Shown: positions 8,359-17,500 of the stretch, in pieces
How the letters are laid out: each line of letters starts with the position of its first letter
Position numbering within the stretch: the first letter of the stretch is position 1
DNA from: Spirochaetia bacterium
GTDB lineage: Bacteria > Spirochaetota > Spirochaetia > CAKZLE01
Reading direction: 5' to 3'
DNA length: 42,443 nt
Assembly: GCA_021736385.1 (NCBI GenBank)
Contig: JAIPFY010000024.1
Location: 1 to 42,443 of the forward strand
The notes under the pieces: generated by a model
Seen by the model: only the letters and a program-made list of their open reading frames with translations
What the model was told of the DNA's origin: nothing
Databases searched by the model: none
Program-made: the position numbers and the translations under genes

Positions 8359-8799
8359 ATGGCAACTGAAAAGTTCATCAGCAATGTAAGATGGGAAGGA
8401 GAAGGGCTTCGGGTACAGGCCGTATCAAGGGATTTCCCCGTGTATATCGATGAACCCCCGCAGCTCGGCGGGAAGGATACCGCCATGACCCCGATGGAGA
8501 TGCTCCTTGCATCGCTGGGAAGCTGTGTGGCGATCACGGCATTGTCCCTGGCCCCGAAACTGCAGATCACCATCGATGATCTTTCGGTAGAGGTCGTCGG
8601 ACAGATGGATACTGACGGTTTCAAAGGGATCGATCCCTCTGTCAGAAAGGGCTTCGAGCAGATCACCGTGCAGCTGCATATCGTATCGAAAGCCTCCGAT
8701 GAACTCAAAGAGAAGCTGGCGGCTCTGGTCGAACGTACCTGCCCGGTCACCGATACCCTCAAACACGGGGTGAAGGTGGAGGCGGTCCTACAGGACTGA
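8359..8799 (+). CDS. OsmC/Ohr-family thiol-dependent peroxidase-like protein
   Basis: Protein of 146 residues matching the OsmC family fold. The two redox cysteines are present: one in SLGSCVAI (about residue 55) on the central helix, and one in RTCPVTD (about residue 118). The family reduces organic hydroperoxides or handles reactive sulfur species in the cytosol. This sequence looks more like the YhfA-type branch than classical Ohr, so a peroxidase role is probable but not proven. AGGAG is 6 bases before the ATG. The 3' end overlaps the convergent azlD gene by 12 bases. Two inverted repeats immediately upstream suggest regulated expression. Confidence 0.88.
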   Translation: MATEKFISNVRWEGEGLRVQAVSRDFPVYIDEPPQLGGKDTAMTPMEMLLASLGSCVAITALSLAPKLQITIDDLSVEVVGQMDTDGFKGIDPSVRKGFEQITVQLHIVSKASDELKEKLAALVERTCPVTDTLKHGVKVEAVLQD

Positions 8800-9102
8800 C
8801 AGTTCGATCACGGCGAAGGTCACGAGGATGCTCGAGAGGATCGGGATGATCATACCGCCTCTGATGTAGGTGATCAGCGCTGAGATCCCGATGCCGGCAA
8901 GTCCTGCCAGTACCGAAGGCTGAAAATCGATCAGGACCCCGGGGAATATGAGAGCTCCGAGTGCAGCCACGGGCATCAGCCGGAGAAACCGGACCAGAGC
9001 CGGAGGCAGGCTGTCAAGACCCTTCAGCAGGAACGGGATGAGCCGGGGCATGAAGGTCACAGCGGCAGAGAGCAGGATGAATGGGATCAGATCACGGCTC
9101 AT
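8788..9102 (-). CDS. azlD: AzlD-type branched-chain amino acid export subunit
   Basis: Protein of 104 residues with four hydrophobic segments and the family feature FMPRLIPF near the N terminus. It is the small partner of AzlC; together they export branched-chain amino acids. The ATG at 9102 overlaps the azlC stop codon in an ATGA arrangement. The frame stays open further upstream, but that extra part lies inside azlC, is not membrane-like and reads as shadow sequence, so I reject it. The 3' end overlaps the convergent osmC-family gene by 12 bases. The presence of the ilv-leu operon in the same window supports a role in branched-chain amino acid balance. Confidence 0.87.
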   Translation of the reverse strand: MSRDLIPFILLSAAVTFMPRLIPFLLKGLDSLPPALVRFLRLMPVAALGALIFPGVLIDFQPSVLAGLAGIGISALITYIRGGMIIPILSSILVTFAVIELSVL

Positions 9103-9809
9103 ACGGACTCCTCCTCTTCCCTGCCGGTCGTCAGGATCGTACCGATCCCTGCTGCGATGGTCATCGACAGCGCGAAAGCCCAGCCGGTGGAGATCTGAAA
9201 GATCAGTACCGCCGCTGAGTTGATCCCTGCCGCGATGAGTGCGATGATCAGATACTTCGGTACCCGTCTGCACTCCTTCACCAGAAGCGAGGTGAACATG
9301 GCATAGAGGGTGATCCCGATGCTGTGCTGCAGCGGACCGGGAAGGACAGACCCGACCAGGAAGCCCGTGACGGTACCGCTTACCCAGCCTGCCCAGGAGA
9401 CCACCTCTATCCCGATCATGAAGCGTGTCGAGACCGATCCCTGCTGAGCAGAGGCTACGGCAAAGACCTCATCGGTGTTCCCGAATGCCAGCATCCCTCT
9501 GATCAGCGGGCTGCGCTCTTCGATCCTCGGTGCTAGGGATGCGCTCATGAGCAGGTACCGTAGATTCACCAGCAAGACCCCGATGACCACCTCATAGAGC
9601 AGCGCACCGGATTCGATGAGATTCACGGCAAAGAACTGGCTTGCCCCGGCAAAGTTCGTCACCGAGAACAGCAGCGCATCCCCGAAGAGCAGCCCCGCAT
9701 CTCTGGCTACCAAGCCGAAAGCCACTGCTGCCGGGAAGTAGCCGATACAGATGGGGGATCCTGAACGGATACCCCTCAGCAGATCGTGTTCATGTCCGAC
9801 TGATCTCAT
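9099..9809 (-). CDS. azlC: AzlC-type branched-chain amino acid exporter, large subunit
   Basis: Polytopic inner-membrane protein of 236 residues with the conserved NFAGASQF motif and FGNTDEVFA, both typical of AzlC/YgaZ. With AzlD it exports valine, leucine or isoleucine and related compounds. GAGGTG lies upstream of the ATG, and a TTGACA promoter lies immediately before. The final residues overlap azlD by 4 bases, so the two are translationally coupled. No Lrp-like regulator is adjacent, unlike some azlBCD clusters. The function is assigned from family; substrate specificity is inferred. Confidence 0.9.
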   Translation of the reverse strand: MRSVGHEHDLLRGIRSGSPICIGYFPAAVAFGLVARDAGLLFGDALLFSVTNFAGASQFFAVNLIESGALLYEVVIGVLLVNLRYLLMSASLAPRIEERSPLIRGMLAFGNTDEVFAVASAQQGSVSTRFMIGIEVVSWAGWVSGTVTGFLVGSVLPGPLQHSIGITLYAMFTSLLVKECRRVPKYLIIALIAAGINSAAVLIFQISTGWAFALSMTIAAGIGTILTTGREEEESV

Positions 9810-9830
9810 GTATACACCTCGTTAGTGGAG

Positions 9831-9860
9831 AAGATAGCCAACTGTGCGGGAGTGTGTCAA
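9831..9860 (-). promoter_or_regulatory. Candidate promoter of azlCD
   Basis: On the minus strand a perfect TTGACA (9855-9860) is followed after 18 bases by TATCTT (9831-9836). The -35 box overlaps the stop codon of the upstream CPBP protease gene, so azlCD can be expressed independently of it. Confidence 0.6.
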
Positions 9861-10672
9861 TCCTGCTGCCCGGATCTTCTTCGTACCAGGATCAGCGTCA
9901 GGAACGTCCCGAGCAGCACCACCACGGTGGATTGGAGCGGACTGGCCTGCTGTTCGAAGAAGAGGGAAGGGGTCTCGAGTACCGAACCCTCATAGTTGAC
10001 CAGCAGCAGGGTGTAGAGGTTGTTGACCAGATGGATGACGATGGGGATCTCATAACTGCCTGCCTGAAGGGCAAGTGCCATCATGCAGGAGCCGAAGACC
10101 GCATAGTAGATGAAGATGAACGGATCACCGCCGTAGTGGAGGATCTCAGGGTTGAGCAGATGTACTGAGAGGAACAGCAGCCCCGAGAGGATGATAGTGA
10201 TCGTCCTGCCCAGGCCTCTGGCCTGAGCCCACCGACCGAGATAGGTGCGGAACAGGAGTTCTTCTGCAGTGGTCTGCACGGGGGTGATCAGCAGGATCAG
10301 CGGAAGGGCGCTCAGCCAGCTGCTGAGGTCATCCCGGTAGACCAGAGAGTTCGGGGAGATGATGACTGTGACCAGATGGGAAGCTGCGAAGAGGGTGACC
10401 CACAGCAGTGCGATCATCAGGGACCTTCTGGGCCGGAGTCGGTCTGCAGTGACGATGAAGGAGCGCAGATCAGTCAGGAGGATATATCTCAGGGTGAGGA
10501 GGATCCCGAACAGCAGCGCGACCTGGGGGAGGTTCATCAGAATGAAGCTGCGGTACAGGTACTCCCGGGGTATGATCGCTGCAGCGCTGCGGGTGAGCAG
10601 AGCGCCGAGGATGATCCATGAGAAGAGTATGGTAAGGATCCCTTTTGCAAAGGCTGAGTCGTTCGTGTCCAT
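9857..10672 (-). CDS. CPBP-family intramembrane metalloprotease
   Basis: Polytopic membrane protein of 271 residues with the three CPBP (Abi/CAAX protease) motifs: EELLFR with Glu137, Glu138 and Arg142; FLSVH with His171; and HLVNN with His214 and Asn218. All proposed catalytic residues are present. The family cleaves substrates within the membrane and in bacteria is linked to processing of peptides or to self-immunity; the substrate here is unknown. The frame extends to an ATG at 10699 but without a ribosome binding site. I prefer the ATG at 10672, because a promoter with 17-base spacing ends exactly 7 bases before it, matching the leaderless layout of other genes here. The gene stands upstream of azlCD on the same strand. 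Confidence 0.82.
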   Translation of the reverse strand: MDTNDSAFAKGILTILFSWIILGALLTRSAAAIIPREYLYRSFILMNLPQVALLFGILLTLRYILLTDLRSFIVTADRLRPRRSLMIALLWVTLFAASHLVTVIISPNSLVYRDDLSSWLSALPLILLITPVQTTAEELLFRTYLGRWAQARGLGRTITIILSGLLFLSVHLLNPEILHYGGDPFIFIYYAVFGSCMMALALQAGSYEIPIVIHLVNNLYTLLLVNYEGSVLETPSLFFEQQASPLQSTVVVLLGTFLTLILVRRRSGQQD

Positions 10673-10679
10673 GGGAGAT

Positions 10680-10708
10680 AGTATGCTGGTTCTCTCCATC
10701 TCTGTCCA
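10680..10708 (-). promoter_or_regulatory. Promoter of the CPBP protease gene, leaderless arrangement
   Basis: On the minus strand TGGACA (10703-10708) and CATACT (10680-10685) are 17 bases apart. Seven bases separate the -10 box from the ATG at 10672. The alternative ATG at 10699 would lie between the two boxes and so upstream of the transcript. Confidence 0.6.
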
Positions 10709-10811
10709 GAGAGCCTGTGCGATGATCGGTACTGATGTTCGACTCCCATCTGCTGCAGAGGGAGTGCATACCGTGAGCTATGGAAGTGAAGGAAAAACCT
10801 GATACTTCTTA

Positions 10812-10840
10812 TTGAGATTATGGTATGAACAGGGTATACT
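10812..10840 (+). promoter_or_regulatory. Promoter of the TPR-addBA operon, leaderless arrangement
   Basis: TTGAGA (10812-10817) and TATACT (10835-10840) are 17 bases apart. Six bases separate the -10 box from the ATG at 10847, which places the expected first transcribed base on the A of the start codon. Confidence 0.75.
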
Positions 10841-10846
10841 TAATCC

Positions 10847-11842
10847 ATGCAGCAAATTGAGAAGCGTCTTGTACGCATACTGAAACTACAGATCGAACGA
10901 AATCTTACTCAGCAACCCGATCAGGTACTGGATCTCTGCGAAGAACTGCTTCGTTTTGCCGTTGAGACCGATGATGCCCTGCTCTACGGGGAGGCTGTAC
11001 TCTATCGGGGTAAGGCCTATCTTGCCATGAAGAAGATCGATATCGCAGGGACGAATTTCGAGGAGGCCCTCGGCCTGTTCAAGGAACTCGGTGATCATGC
11101 GAGAGTCTCGCTTTCGCTCAATGCTCTGGGGGCTGTCAGTCAGCTGAAAGCTGACCGTCCTGCCGCGATCAGGTACTACCACGCTGCCCTGCAGGCTGCC
11201 AAGCAGGCAGACAGCGGGATCTACCTCTATAAACCGCTGGTGAACCTCGCCCAGATCTTCTTTGCCAATCATACCTACTCAAAAGCCCTGATGTATGCCA
11301 GAGAGGCGATCGCGACCTCCCGACAGTGGGAGATCGATGAACCGAAGAGCAGACTCTACCACATGGCGGCCAAGCTGTATGATGAGACAGGAGATCAGGA
11401 GAAAGCCCGGGGATTCTGTATCGAATCGATCAGGTATGCCGAGCAGGAGGGGTCAGACAGTCTGTATGCCTCCTCCAGTATGACGCTGGCTCTGCTGGAA
11501 GTGAAGATACGTAACTATGCCCAGGCTGAGACCCTGCTCAGGGCTCTGCTGCAGTATACACAGAAGCATAAGCTGAAGAATATCGAATCGCTGTGTGCCA
11601 TCGAACTGGTGAAACTCTGGTTCAGACGCGGCAACCATGCACCGGCATTCACGGTGCTGATCGATCAGGTGAACAAGATCCGCAAGGAACCGCAGATCTA
11701 TTCACCGCAGAGTTATCAGGTGTTCAAGCTCATCGGTGATTACTGCAGGTTCGTGAAGCAGGACCTTGATGCTGCCAATCGATATTACCGCCTCTATCTT
11801 ACGATGACAAAGGGCGTATGGAAACGATATTTGACCGCCTGA
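10847..11842 (+). CDS. Tetratricopeptide-repeat protein, first gene of the addBA operon
   Basis: Protein of 331 residues made almost entirely of paired helices. Several units fit the TPR pattern, for example GEAVLYRGKAYLAMKKIDIA, then ALGAVSQLKADRPAAI, then ALLEVKIRNYAQAETL. There is no signal peptide or membrane helix, so it is cytosolic and presumably a protein-binding scaffold. It has no enzymatic motif and I do not recognise a named family. The start ATG follows a promoter by 6 bases with no Shine-Dalgarno sequence and no alternative in-frame ATG nearby. Its 3' end overlaps the addB-like gene by 25 bases, so the two are very likely co-transcribed. That context suggests, but does not prove, a link to DNA-end repair. 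Confidence 0.85.
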   Translation: MQQIEKRLVRILKLQIERNLTQQPDQVLDLCEELLRFAVETDDALLYGEAVLYRGKAYLAMKKIDIAGTNFEEALGLFKELGDHARVSLSLNALGAVSQLKADRPAAIRYYHAALQAAKQADSGIYLYKPLVNLAQIFFANHTYSKALMYAREAIATSRQWEIDEPKSRLYHMAAKLYDETGDQEKARGFCIESIRYAEQEGSDSLYASSSMTLALLEVKIRNYAQAETLLRALLQYTQKHKLKNIESLCAIELVKLWFRRGNHAPAFTVLIDQVNKIRKEPQIYSPQSYQVFKLIGDYCRFVKQDLDAANRYYRLYLTMTKGVWKRYLTA

Positions 11843-14556
11843 TCCTCACGCTCGATGATCCACGGCATTGTACAGTGTTCCCCTCTGAAGTAGCCGCACG
11901 CGGTTGGATCGAGCACATGCTCGATCCAGAGATGCAGCAGCGCTTCAAGGCGATTCGTGAAGACCGCATGATCTCCTGGGATCATGCCAAAGCGCTGCTC
12001 TTTCCCCGGAAGGACCTGCGCGTCCCGGTCAACAAGATCCACCGTACGATCTTCGCACAGATCATCTGTGCTGAGAATGCTGGACAGCCCTTCTTCCACT
12101 ACATCATACCGCGTGACTATGCAGCGAACTCATCCTCCTTCATACAGACCATCATCGGGTTGTGTCCGGTACTCGAAGAGGTCTTCCGTGCCGCAGAGGC
12201 GCAAGAGAGCCTGTACTTCCTTGCTCAGGACCTGCAGCTGCTGATGACCCGGTACAGGCAGTTCCTCGATACCCATGAGCTGTTCGAACCCGCCTATGAG
12301 TCAGAACGTCTTGATCAGCAGGAGCTCCTGAGATCTGGGAAGACGTTCACCCTCTGCTTCCCTCATCTCCTGCAGGAGTATGAGAGTCTGAAGCCCCAGC
12401 TCGAACAGGTCCCTTCGATCACCACCATCTCTCCTGAACCACTGTCGGAGATCCCTCAGCTGCTGGTCTATCAGAACAGCACGATAGAGATCTCGCAGGC
12501 CTGCGCATGCATCGAACAGCTGCTTGATGCTGGGGTACGGGCCGAGCAGGTCGTGATCACTCTCGCTGATTATACCGGCATGTATGGCGATCTTTCCCAT
12601 CAGGGAAGACTTCGGGGACTGCCGCTTCGGTTCAAGAGCGGGAGGCCCCTGACCGATTACCCCGTATCAGGGCTCTTTCGCGATATCCAGGGGGTAGTCT
12701 CCCAGCAGTTCTCGCTCTCATCCATGAAGCGGCTGCTGCTCAACAGAAGCTATCCCTGGAAGGATCGCGCTACAGCTCAGCGGCTCATCAAGGCCGGGGT
12801 CGCCGCCTCCTGTCTGAAGAACTACACCGATGCACGGGGGCGTGAGGTCGATGTCTGGAAGCAGCGTCTCTCACGGCAGCAGGACCCTGAACTCTATCCC
12901 TACTACCAGAAGCTCAAGAAGAGCTGCAGGGCTCTTGTCTCTGCTGCCGGGGCACAGCAGCTGTGGAACAGTCTGCATATCTTTCAGCACAGCATGCTCG
13001 AGCCCTATACCGATGGCCACAGCAACGAGGCAAGTGCCGTATTCTCCTACTGCATCGATCAGCTCCAGCAGTTCGTCGATGTAGCCCGGAGAGTCCCGCT
13101 GCCTGAAGGGTTCCCCGTCTACGGGACCTATCTCAGCCTGCTCGAATCCGTCTGGTACGTCCCTCAGCAGCCTGACAGCGGTATCTCTGTCTATCCGTAT
13201 GGGGTATCGGCCGGTATACAGCCTGCATACCATCTGCTCATAGGTCTCGATCAGGCTCACACGACGGTCATAGATGATCCCTACACCATGTTCTCAGAGC
13301 AGCAGCGTGAGCTCATGGAGTTCCTCCCCCATGATATGAGTGCCCATATGCTCTCAGTCTATCTGGGGTCGGGCTCACAGGTGCGGTGCTCCTGCAGCAG
13401 GAAGACCCGAAGCGGTCAGCAGCTGCCGGCACACCTCTTTGTCGAGCATGAGCAGGTGCTCGAGCAGTCCGATGAGCTCTCTGGCTCTGACCCCTACCAG
13501 CTCGAAGCACAGTACTGGTCTGCTGAAGTCTCTCCGGCAGTCTTTCCTCGGCGGCTCTATGCGCTGCAGCATACCGGGTTCTTCCATGCAGAGACCTCCC
13601 TGTTCCAAGCCAAGAGGCTGGATCTGAGCAGGTCCGGTACCCTGCCTCCAGATTTCGTCAGCAGGTTTGCCCGGCAGATCAGCAGCGGTGATGGTCCCCT
13701 GATAATCTCTCCGACCTCTCTGGATCGGTTTCTCTCCTGCCCGTTCGCATGGTTCATACGCTACGGGCTGAAGGTGGAAGAGGAGTCCTATGAGGTAGAG
13801 TTCACTGATGCCAGGTCAGAGGGAGTCATGATGCACCGCTGTTATGAGCGGTTCTTCTCGTGGATCATCGAACATGCAGAGGGGAAGTTCTCCTCTAAGC
13901 ATCTGGTTCAGTATCACAAAGAGCTCGAGAGGATCATGCATGAGGAGCTCGAGCGCTACAGCAGGCGCTTCGATGCCCCGGCACAGGTCGCGTTCCACGG
14001 GGTGGAGCACTATGTGTCAGAACATCTTTTCGACCTGCTCGTTCAGGAGTCGTTGCTGCTTGACCGATGGAAGGTCAGGAGTCTCGAGCAGAAGATCGTC
14101 CGAGAGGAGCCCGGCAAACCCTATATCCTGGAAGGTCGTATCGACCGGGTCTGTGTTCAGGAACCTGGCCGCAATGTTGCGATCATCGACTACAAGAAGC
14201 AGAACCGTATCAAGGTCTCCAGCTTCGGGCCTGATGCAGAACATCCTGACTCCTACCAGCTCCCGCTCTATGCCTATCTGATCGAACAGGAAGACCCCGG
14301 TGCTGCCGAAGTCTCCATGGCGCTCTACTTCGATGTGACCAAAGGTCGGTATGTGCAGATGTACCCGTATGAGAAGGGCTCTCTGGTGATCGACCGGGAC
14401 CGGTTCGAGGAACTGATCGATCAGATGCTCATGGCGGTCGACAGCATGGCTGATGATGTACTGCACGCGGCTGTGCATATTCCCGCAGGTGCTGCAGCCG
14501 GATGCATCAGATGTCCCTTTCGCGATATCTGCAGGGGAAGGTTCAGTATACGATGA
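11818..14556 (+). CDS. addB: AddB-like nuclease subunit of a RecBCD-type helicase-nuclease
   Basis: Protein of 912 residues. The C-terminal third is a PD-(D/E)XK nuclease with GRID (Asp776) and IIDYK (Asp791, Lys793). Four cysteines, Cys641 (LSCPFAW) and Cys896, Cys899 and Cys905 (CIRCPFRDIC), match the 4Fe-4S staple that closes the AddB nuclease domain. The N-terminal part resembles the helicase-like fold (VFPSEVAAR) but has no Walker A motif, so it probably does not hydrolyse ATP and serves structurally, as RecC does. With the AddA-like product downstream it would resect double-strand breaks for RecA loading. AAGGG lies upstream of the ATG, which is inside the end of the TPR gene. The stop overlaps the addA start as ATGA. 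Confidence 0.88.
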   Translation: METIFDRLILTLDDPRHCTVFPSEVAARGWIEHMLDPEMQQRFKAIREDRMISWDHAKALLFPRKDLRVPVNKIHRTIFAQIICAENAGQPFFHYIIPRDYAANSSSFIQTIIGLCPVLEEVFRAAEAQESLYFLAQDLQLLMTRYRQFLDTHELFEPAYESERLDQQELLRSGKTFTLCFPHLLQEYESLKPQLEQVPSITTISPEPLSEIPQLLVYQNSTIEISQACACIEQLLDAGVRAEQVVITLADYTGMYGDLSHQGRLRGLPLRFKSGRPLTDYPVSGLFRDIQGVVSQQFSLSSMKRLLLNRSYPWKDRATAQRLIKAGVAASCLKNYTDARGREVDVWKQRLSRQQDPELYPYYQKLKKSCRALVSAAGAQQLWNSLHIFQHSMLEPYTDGHSNEASAVFSYCIDQLQQFVDVARRVPLPEGFPVYGTYLSLLESVWYVPQQPDSGISVYPYGVSAGIQPAYHLLIGLDQAHTTVIDDPYTMFSEQQRELMEFLPHDMSAHMLSVYLGSGSQVRCSCSRKTRSGQQLPAHLFVEHEQVLEQSDELSGSDPYQLEAQYWSAEVSPAVFPRRLYALQHTGFFHAETSLFQAKRLDLSRSGTLPPDFVSRFARQISSGDGPLIISPTSLDRFLSCPFAWFIRYGLKVEEESYEVEFTDARSEGVMMHRCYERFFSWIIEHAEGKFSSKHLVQYHKELERIMHEELERYSRRFDAPAQVAFHGVEHYVSEHLFDLLVQESLLLDRWKVRSLEQKIVREEPGKPYILEGRIDRVCVQEPGRNVAIIDYKKQNRIKVSSFGPDAEHPDSYQLPLYAYLIEQEDPGAAEVSMALYFDVTKGRYVQMYPYEKGSLVIDRDRFEELIDQMLMAVDSMADDVLHAAVHIPAGAAAGCIRCPFRDICRGRFSIR

Positions 14557-17500
14557 GTACCAGTATGCATACGACGATGGATGAGATCCTTGCAGAGAGA
14601 CACCTCGATGAGCTGCAGCGGGCTGCGGTCTACACCGACAGCAACACCGTCGTCTCTGCAGGCGCGGGCTCAGGCAAGACCACGGTCCTCTCCTACCGCT
14701 ATCTGCGGCTGATCCTTGAGGGCAGAGCCCGGGTACCGCAGATCCTGACGCTGACCTTCACCAGGAAGGCAGCAGCAGAGATGCTTGAGCGTATCGGGTC
14801 CATGATGCTCGCTCACCGGGAGCACCCGCTGGTCGCCCGTGAGATCGAGTCGCTCGAGCATGCGGAGATTGCGACTCTAGACAGTTTCTGTGCGAAGATC
14901 GTCAGGAGTGACTGCCGACGATACGGTTTCTCCCCTGATTTCAAGCAGGATGAGGACCTGGCCCGGGACCTTGCTTCCAGTGCAGCGCTCTCGTTCCTCC
15001 ATACCCATATGCACCATCATGCGGTACGGCATCTGATCGCTGTCCACTCCTTTGGAGCGCTCTATGAGAAGATCCTGACTCCTCTTGCTGTCTATCATAT
15101 GTGTCCTTCCCGTATCATCGACTTCCCGGAGGCCTGCTCTGAGCAGCTCGTGCAGATGGGAGAGGCCCTGCAGGCATCAGCGGGCATGCTTGAATCCTAT
15201 GGGGCGGCGATCACGGCGATGGATCCCCGTACGGCCTCCTTCAGGAATGCAGCTGCGTTCATGACGGCACTGCAGGATCAGGTGCTCAGTGAGATCGCAT
15301 CGGGGAATATGATCGGAGCCTATGAACAGATAGATCAGCTGCCGCCGATGCCCAGGAATGTGGGAAGGGCGACAGCTGATGACCTGATCGAACTGAAAGA
15401 GCACATCACCGGGATCAAGGAGATCTGGGCCGAGTTCCTTCTTGCCCTCTACCATCTTGCGCATGAAGAGATCCTTCGTGATGTGTACGGGCTGCTCGGT
15501 GAATTCCAGCAGCAGTTCCTCACCGTGAAGCGGGCTGCCGGGGTGCTTACCTTCTCGGATGTGGCAACGATGGCTGTCGATATCCTCATCGAGAATCGTG
15601 AACTCAGAAGCTACTACAAGCAGCAGTTCTCCCATATCATGATCGATGAGTTCCAGGATAATAATGATCTCCAGCGTCAGCTGCTCTATCTGCTCTCAGA
15701 GAAGCAGGAGCTGCTGCTGTACCGTGTTCCCGAAGCTCATGAGCTCTCTGAGGGGAAGCTCTTCTTCGTGGGTGATGAGAAACAGTCCATCTACCGCTTT
15801 CGCGGAGCCGATGTACGGGTCTTCAAAGCGTTGTCCTCAGAACTCGCCCTCTGCGGCGGTCGATCGCTGTCCCTGGTGACGAACTACCGCAGTGAGCCAG
15901 GTCTGATCGAGACGTTCAACCGCATCTTCCCCCATGTCATGGAGGGGCTCGGTGCACCCTATGAGGCAGTGTTCGAAGCGCTCGGGACCCGGGCTGCGAA
16001 TGCGGGGGTCCGTCCCCGGCTGCAGCTGTTCATCAAGCCCAAAGAGCCATCTTCGAGATCCTCCGATGATGAGGTCCCTGAGGATGATCCCTCAGCGATG
16101 ATCGCCGAGGAGCTGCAATCGAAGGATCAGCCGGTGCATGACAGTGAGGCCGAGGCCTGGTATGTCGCCCGGTATATCCACCAGTGCGTAGCGAACCGGT
16201 CGCTGAAGATCCATGACGCGGAGCTTGGGGTGGTTCGACCTGCAGAGTATCATGATTTTGCGATCCTGATGCAGTCACTCTCGAATCAGATGCGTTTCGA
16301 GCGTGCCTTGCGAGCTCTCGGTGTACCGTTCTCAGCCCAGACGGTCCGGGCGCTCTTTCTCGAGGCTCCCATCAATGATATCTATCAGCTGCTGCAGCTG
16401 CTGCTCTATCCTCACGACCGTCATGCCTTTGCAGCTCTGCTGCGCTCCCCCTTCGTGGAGCTCGACGATGATCTCGTCTTCACCCTGCTCAAGGTCCTGC
16501 ATGCCGAGCCCGGGTACGGTGCGTTCGACCCGCAGCTGGAACAGTGGTTCTTCCAGGATGAGGACTCTGATCGTATCAGGCAGGCACATGCCCGGTATAT
16601 GCATGCAGCCGGGATCTACAGTGAGCTGCTTGAACGTGCTCAGGTGCGTTCGATCTCTGAGCTCATCGAATACCTCTGGTTCGAGTGCGGCTACCGGTAC
16701 AGTATCCTCAGGCATCCGCAGCATCACCGGTATCTTGAGTACTATGACTACATGAGAGAGTTCGCGTTGATGTCAGAGGCCAGAGGCGACACACTGGCAG
16801 AATTCCTGGATGCGGTACGCCGCAGGCTGGGAAGCAGTGAACGGGTGCAGGATCTTGAACTGATGAAAGAGCATCGTGAAGGGGTGCAGCTGATGACGAT
16901 CCACAAGTCCAAGGGGCTGGAGTTCCCCGTGGTCATCGTGGCGAATGCAGGGAACAAGGGACGCAGTCATCAAGAACCGGAGATCTACCTCTCAGAAGGG
17001 TTCTCTGCTCCGGTCCTGAGCATCCTGCCGAGGATCCCCATCGGCGGATCGAAGAGTGCTTCGAACTTCTTCTGCTTCACTGAGCGGGAGCATATGGCAC
17101 TGCAGCAGTCAGCAGAGCTCAAACGGCTGCTCTACGTAGCAGTGACCCGGGCAGAGTCCCATCTGATCATCTCAGGATGTCACAGCAAGCCTGGTAAGCA
17201 GCGAGTTGTGGGTGAGTATAAGAGCCTGATGGAACTGGCCCTGATGGGCTCCGGGATGGATCTGGATGATCCTCTCCAGGCTCTTGATTCTCTGCAGCTC
17301 CCGATCTCTACCTCTCATATCCTGGTCGAAGCTCATCGTATCAGCGATTTCACCGAGAACGAACTGATGAAGATGCATCATGCGAAGGCTTCGGTGTATC
17401 ATCGGGAGAAGACAGCCGGTCTCTATGACAGCTGTGAGCAGATCTCCTATCCGCAGCAGCTCCGTTCGGTCGGGGTCACCACCCATATCGAGGGGCTGAT

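Noticed and set aside
9103-9273. N-terminal extension of azlD
   Set aside because: The extra 57 residues lie inside azlC, are not hydrophobic and lack a ribosome binding site. The ATGA overlap start gives the normal family length.
11818-14556. AddB-like gene as a pseudogene because Walker A is missing
   Set aside because: The frame is full length, all nuclease and Fe-S residues are intact, and translational coupling to both neighbours is preserved.
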